64,000 nt of DNA from Sphagnum magellanicum. Taxonomy: Eukaryota; Streptophyta; Sphagnopsida; Sphagnales; Sphagnaceae. This document shows positions 61,241 through 64,000 of the stretch, piece by piece. The stretch lies in the NCBI GenBank assembly GCA_021904315.1, contig CM038912.1, positions 22,480,949-22,544,948 of the forward strand, in the 5' to 3' direction. The notes beneath the pieces were generated by a model. That model was not told where the DNA came from. It saw nothing but the letters and a program-made list of their open reading frames with translations, and did no database searches. The number at the start of each line of letters is the position of its first letter. Position 1 is the first letter of the stretch. A program made the position numbers and the translations under genes.

Positions 61241-61750
61241 TCGTCATGTCTTCGTCGTCTTCATCGTCGTCGTCTTCTTCGTCATCTTCTTCTTATTGCG
61301 AGCTTTGCTGTTGTTTTTCCAACGCTGTCGAGTCGCGTCGCGGACTCGTCGCTCGCGATTTCTCGAAGTTCCGATCGTATGACGCACATATGAGCTCGTT
61401 TTCAATCTCCGAGAAATCATTTTCCTGTCATATCGATGTATCTTTCTCGCTCATGCATTTAGTTCTCATTTGAATTTCGACGTTTTTTGTCTTTTCTTTA
61501 TTTTCGCCCTGTTTTTTCTCCTGCACCTTGTTGTGCGCAGTGCTACGCTTTGTGAAACTGTTTCTCTTTTCTGCGTTTGCTGTGTTCTTTTGCAGCTTGC
61601 TGCTTTTTGCTTTGCTTTTTTTTCTTCCTCCCTTGTTTTTTTTTCTTAGTTTTCTCCTTTGTGCTTGTGCGTGTACTGTTTGTTCCGTGTTCTGTTCTGT
61701 GTGTTTTGTTTTCTTGTGAACACTTTGGCTTTGTTGTGACAAAAACGAGC
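61241..61750 (+). promoter_or_regulatory. Pyrimidine-rich leader of the F-box gene
   Basis: The 300 bases before the ATG are dominated by T and C runs (for example TTTTTTTCTTCCTCCC-like). A frame open to the F-box start extends from 61577, but its Phe/Leu/Cys/Val-only composition marks it as leader, not protein. An upstream intron in the leader is possible and cannot be excluded. Confidence 0.45.
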
Positions 61751-62971
61751 ATGGATCCAGCTATATGGAGTAAACTGCCTCAAGAGATACTAGAGATGCA
61801 CGTCTTGGCGCTACTGGATTACGAGACGCTTCCAGTGATGCGTTGTGTGTGCAAGAGATGGACAGGTCTGTTCAGCTCTTGTCACCAATTCACTCCTCGA
61901 TGCGGAAGTTGTCATCGCCATCGCTCCCAGAAGAAGCCGTTTTTGATGACAACGGATGGAGAGGAAGGCATCTGCAGAGCTTTCAACGTGTGCAATCCCG
62001 TAACAGGAGAATGGCGACGATTCTCCATGTCTTTCCTCGCTCCGGTTTTCGAGAGCCGAGCTTTCGTTGCATCTGGCGGAGGTTTGTTGTGTTTGCGCGG
62101 TGTTGTTGCTCAGAAAGACGACAGCATCAGCAGCACTGGTGGTTCAGAACCAGTTTCAGATGTTAAGTTTCTCCTCTGCAATCCTCTCACAAAGAGTTGG
62201 AGACTTCTTCCCGATCCGCCTTGTGGAACCGACTGGGACTACTCTGTGAAAGTGCTTGCGTTTGACGAAGCGTCAAACAGCTTCAAGATAGTCTTGGCGA
62301 ACGTCGTCGTCGATGTCTCGGAATGCTTCAACAGCAAAACAGAGATCTCGATCGAATGCGATGAAAGACGCGAGAAGCAATTGCTCGCACAGATCTACGA
62401 CTCCGATACCGATGCTTGGACGACAGTTTCCGACACGATCTACGATGAAAGCATCTGCCAAGGAGTTGCAGTCGGCGGATCGATCCATTTCAAAGCTTAC
62501 AGCACCTTCCACACATGGAATCAGCCTCGTCCGCGTCTGGTGATGGAAGGCGTCTCCATGGATCTGCAAACCAAGAGCTTCGCGAAATTTCCACTTCCTG
62601 CAGCTTTCGATATTACGATGCTGTTCGAAGGGTTTCCTTCTGAATCCGTCGATGAAATGACGGTCATGGATTTTCAAGGATGCTTGTCGATTGCGGATCC
62701 CGTGAATGCGCGTGTGCTGAAGATGAACGAGAAAGGGGCTTGGACACGGGCCATGAAATTGCCTTTCAAACAAAACAAGGACTGGAGGAAGATGTGTCTG
62801 GGTAACGGGGACTTCCTCTTCTTCCCTTGTAAAGAGAATTTTGGACTCATTTGCTACAATGCCTCAAAGAAGAGTTGGATTCGGGTTGATGGAGCTAACA
62901 TCAGAGAATCCAAGAAGGGATGGGTGTGGCAGAACTTCTCTCTTTTCCATCCCTCTTTGCATCAGGTCTAA
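61751..62971 (+). CDS. F-box/kelch-like protein, intronless
   Basis: The protein has 406 residues. The F-box is at about residues 4-45 (WSKLPQEILEMHVLALLDYE, then MRCVCKRWTGLF) and would bind a SKP1-like adaptor of an SCF ubiquitin ligase. Downstream are kelch-like or F-box-associated repeat strands, each ending in an aromatic pattern: FNVCNPVTGEWRRF, FLLCNPLTKSWRLLP, IYDSDTDAWTTV, VLKMNEKGAWTR and ICYNASKKSWIRV. These would form a propeller that selects a substrate, which I cannot predict. The start at 61751 (MDPAIWSKLP) is chosen because related plant F-box proteins begin the same way and the upstream 58 codons are low complexity. Codon usage is markedly more G+C-rich than the flanks. The stop is TAA at 62969-62971. 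Confidence 0.93.
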   Translation: MDPAIWSKLPQEILEMHVLALLDYETLPVMRCVCKRWTGLFSSCHQFTPRCGSCHRHRSQKKPFLMTTDGEEGICRAFNVCNPVTGEWRRFSMSFLAPVFESRAFVASGGGLLCLRGVVAQKDDSISSTGGSEPVSDVKFLLCNPLTKSWRLLPDPPCGTDWDYSVKVLAFDEASNSFKIVLANVVVDVSECFNSKTEISIECDERREKQLLAQIYDSDTDAWTTVSDTIYDESICQGVAVGGSIHFKAYSTFHTWNQPRPRLVMEGVSMDLQTKSFAKFPLPAAFDITMLFEGFPSESVDEMTVMDFQGCLSIADPVNARVLKMNEKGAWTRAMKLPFKQNKDWRKMCLGNGDFLFFPCKENFGLICYNASKKSWIRVDGANIRESKKGWVWQNFSLFHPSLHQV

Positions 62972-64000
62972 GAAGTTCCGGTGGCAAGCTCACCCACCAC
63001 AATCAACAAGGTTGTTTCAGGTACCTACAACACCCACAACAATTACCCTACTAATGCAGCTTCTTCGAAGCTTTCAAAACCCACTTGTGTATTTTTGTTC
63101 AAGGATGACGATGTGTGATGCATTCCTGCCTCACTTGCAGCATGTGTGGGACATGGGTGCACTTGCATAAAGATGGGTTTCTTCTGTGGTTTGCATTGTA
63201 CACCTAACTATGCACAAACACTTGGCTGTGAACAACATCCACAGGATTTTCTTTCTTACAATGCAGTACCCTGGACTTGGTGTTCTAGAACTCATGAATA
63301 GCGATCTTTGTGAATGGCACTCCTGCCACTGCATTAAGAGGGGTGTAGTTTTCCATATTGTTGAAATTTGCAGGTGATTGGTGCTTGGGTGGTTGTATGG
63401 AGGAAATTGGTTACAGGTGCTTGGTGGTTGTATGGAGGAAACATGTAGCGAATGGAGGTACAGTGACATAGAGAGAAATACAAAGTAGCAGGTGCTTTTT
63501 GGTGCTTGTTTGGAGTTTTGAACCTGTAGCAAATGGAGGTGACAGCTACAGTAGAAAAATACAAATGGAAGGTCCAAGTGATGCAGGCCAATCTGAAGGA
63601 CTAGAGACTGTGTTTTCCTGGCAACAACAATCCTCCAGGAAAATGTGAGCTGTCAGCTCAACTCTCAGTTCTAAGCAAGTGGTGGGTTGTGCTTGCTTTT
63701 TGGAATTGTCTGCTGCTGTTTGTTGTCAGGTTAGTATGTAAAGGACGGAGTCTGACTTATCTGACTTGAGGATTAAGCCGTAGAAGCAATGCAGCCCAAA
63801 TGTTCAATGTTGTTAGAGGAGAGTCCAAGGCTTACTTTCTTACAAGCTTGTGACGGACAGAGTTGGTGACAGAAATTGCAGGTTATGAATCTTTGCAATT
63901 TAAGTGTGTGTTGTCAATCAACCGGTTCAAATGATCACGGTTGTTAATAATAGGAGACTGTTGAGGTTACAGCTCTTTGACCATGTAGTTTGTAGGAGGA
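62972..64000 (+). other. 3' region of the F-box gene and spacer
   Basis: No further gene is recognised. A 36-bp near-duplicate (GTGCTTGG-TGGTTGTATGGA) begins at 63381 and 63417, and a third related GGTGCTT-TTGGTG unit follows at about 63490. The minus-strand frames here (63131-63577, 63334-63591) match no family. Confidence 0.4.

Noticed and set aside
60869-61393. Two plus-strand frames with a shared KEDEK motif upstream of the F-box gene
   Set aside because: The similarity comes from a 174-bp DNA duplication. The frames end in microsatellite-coded Leu or Ser runs and have no conserved domain.
61577-61750. N-terminal extension of the F-box frame
   Set aside because: The 58 extra codons are almost only Phe, Leu, Cys and Val from a pyrimidine-rich leader. 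The family-like start is MDPAIWSKLP at 61751.
62273-62773. 166-codon minus-strand frame
   Set aside because: Antisense shadow of the F-box coding sequence, produced by its higher G+C content.
1-64000. CRISPR arrays, rRNA or tRNA genes, bacterial operons
   Set aside because: The direct repeats seen are tandem or dispersed without regular unique spacers, and no cloverleaf or rRNA core sequence was recognised by eye. The gene structure is eukaryotic.

Overview
The window looks like nuclear DNA of a land plant. It is AT-rich, genes are sparse and split by GT-AG introns (one is intronless), the telo-box motif AAACCCTA recurs near gene starts, and the recognisable proteins are plant families: a NUMOD3-motif protein, a universal-stress-protein-like protein, a WOX13-clade homeodomain protein and an F-box/kelch-like protein. 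A broken piece of a dynein heavy chain near 6.2-6.6 kb suggests a lineage that keeps, or recently kept, flagellated sperm, such as a bryophyte, lycophyte or fern. That taxonomic step is inference and I cannot name the species.

Layout. 0-1.4 kb: no gene, but a long imperfect inverted repeat. 1.45-5.14 kb: a seven-exon NUMOD3 gene on the minus strand, with a 237-bp tandem duplication in intron 1. 5.4-6.6 kb: uncertain open segments, then the dynein remnant. 6.6-17.9 kb: AT-rich desert holding a Ty3/gypsy integrase remnant (11.0-12.0 kb), degenerate coding-like sequence (12.7-14.9 kb) and tandem repeats. 18.2-19.6 kb: minus-strand gene fragments (RAD16-like helicase, nonsense-mutated saposin-B exon). 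20.2-22.3 kb: a five-exon USP-like gene with a probable N-terminal targeting peptide and a tandem array in intron 1. It faces a possible divergent exon at 22.4 kb.

23.7-38.6 kb: a second desert with a decayed Ty1/copia element on the minus strand (29.6-31.4 kb), a ~190-bp tandem array (33.2-33.8 kb) and diverged dispersed repeats. 38.6-39.3 kb: a 707-bp non-autonomous TIR element with a 3-bp TAA target-site duplication and three internal 102-bp repeats. 40.16-42.25 kb: the five-exon WOX gene on the minus strand, with a 54-bp-period array upstream. 43.4-60.8 kb: a third desert made largely of dispersed repeats that occur two or three times in this window, plus a poly(G) tract at 47.05 kb. 61.75-62.97 kb: the intronless F-box gene on the plus strand, with a duplicated leader.

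The four intact genes show no operon-like or pathway relationship; each is a separate transcription unit. All three spliced models close in frame from ATG to stop when the exon coordinates given here are joined. That is the main support for them, together with recognised family motifs. I found no tRNA, rRNA, CRISPR array or prokaryotic feature, and no convincing new biological system. The least explained items are the TIR family, the multi-gene fragment cluster at 18-20 kb, the degenerate reading frames at 12.7-14.9 and 34.4-36 kb, and the shared habit of tandem duplication in first introns and leaders.
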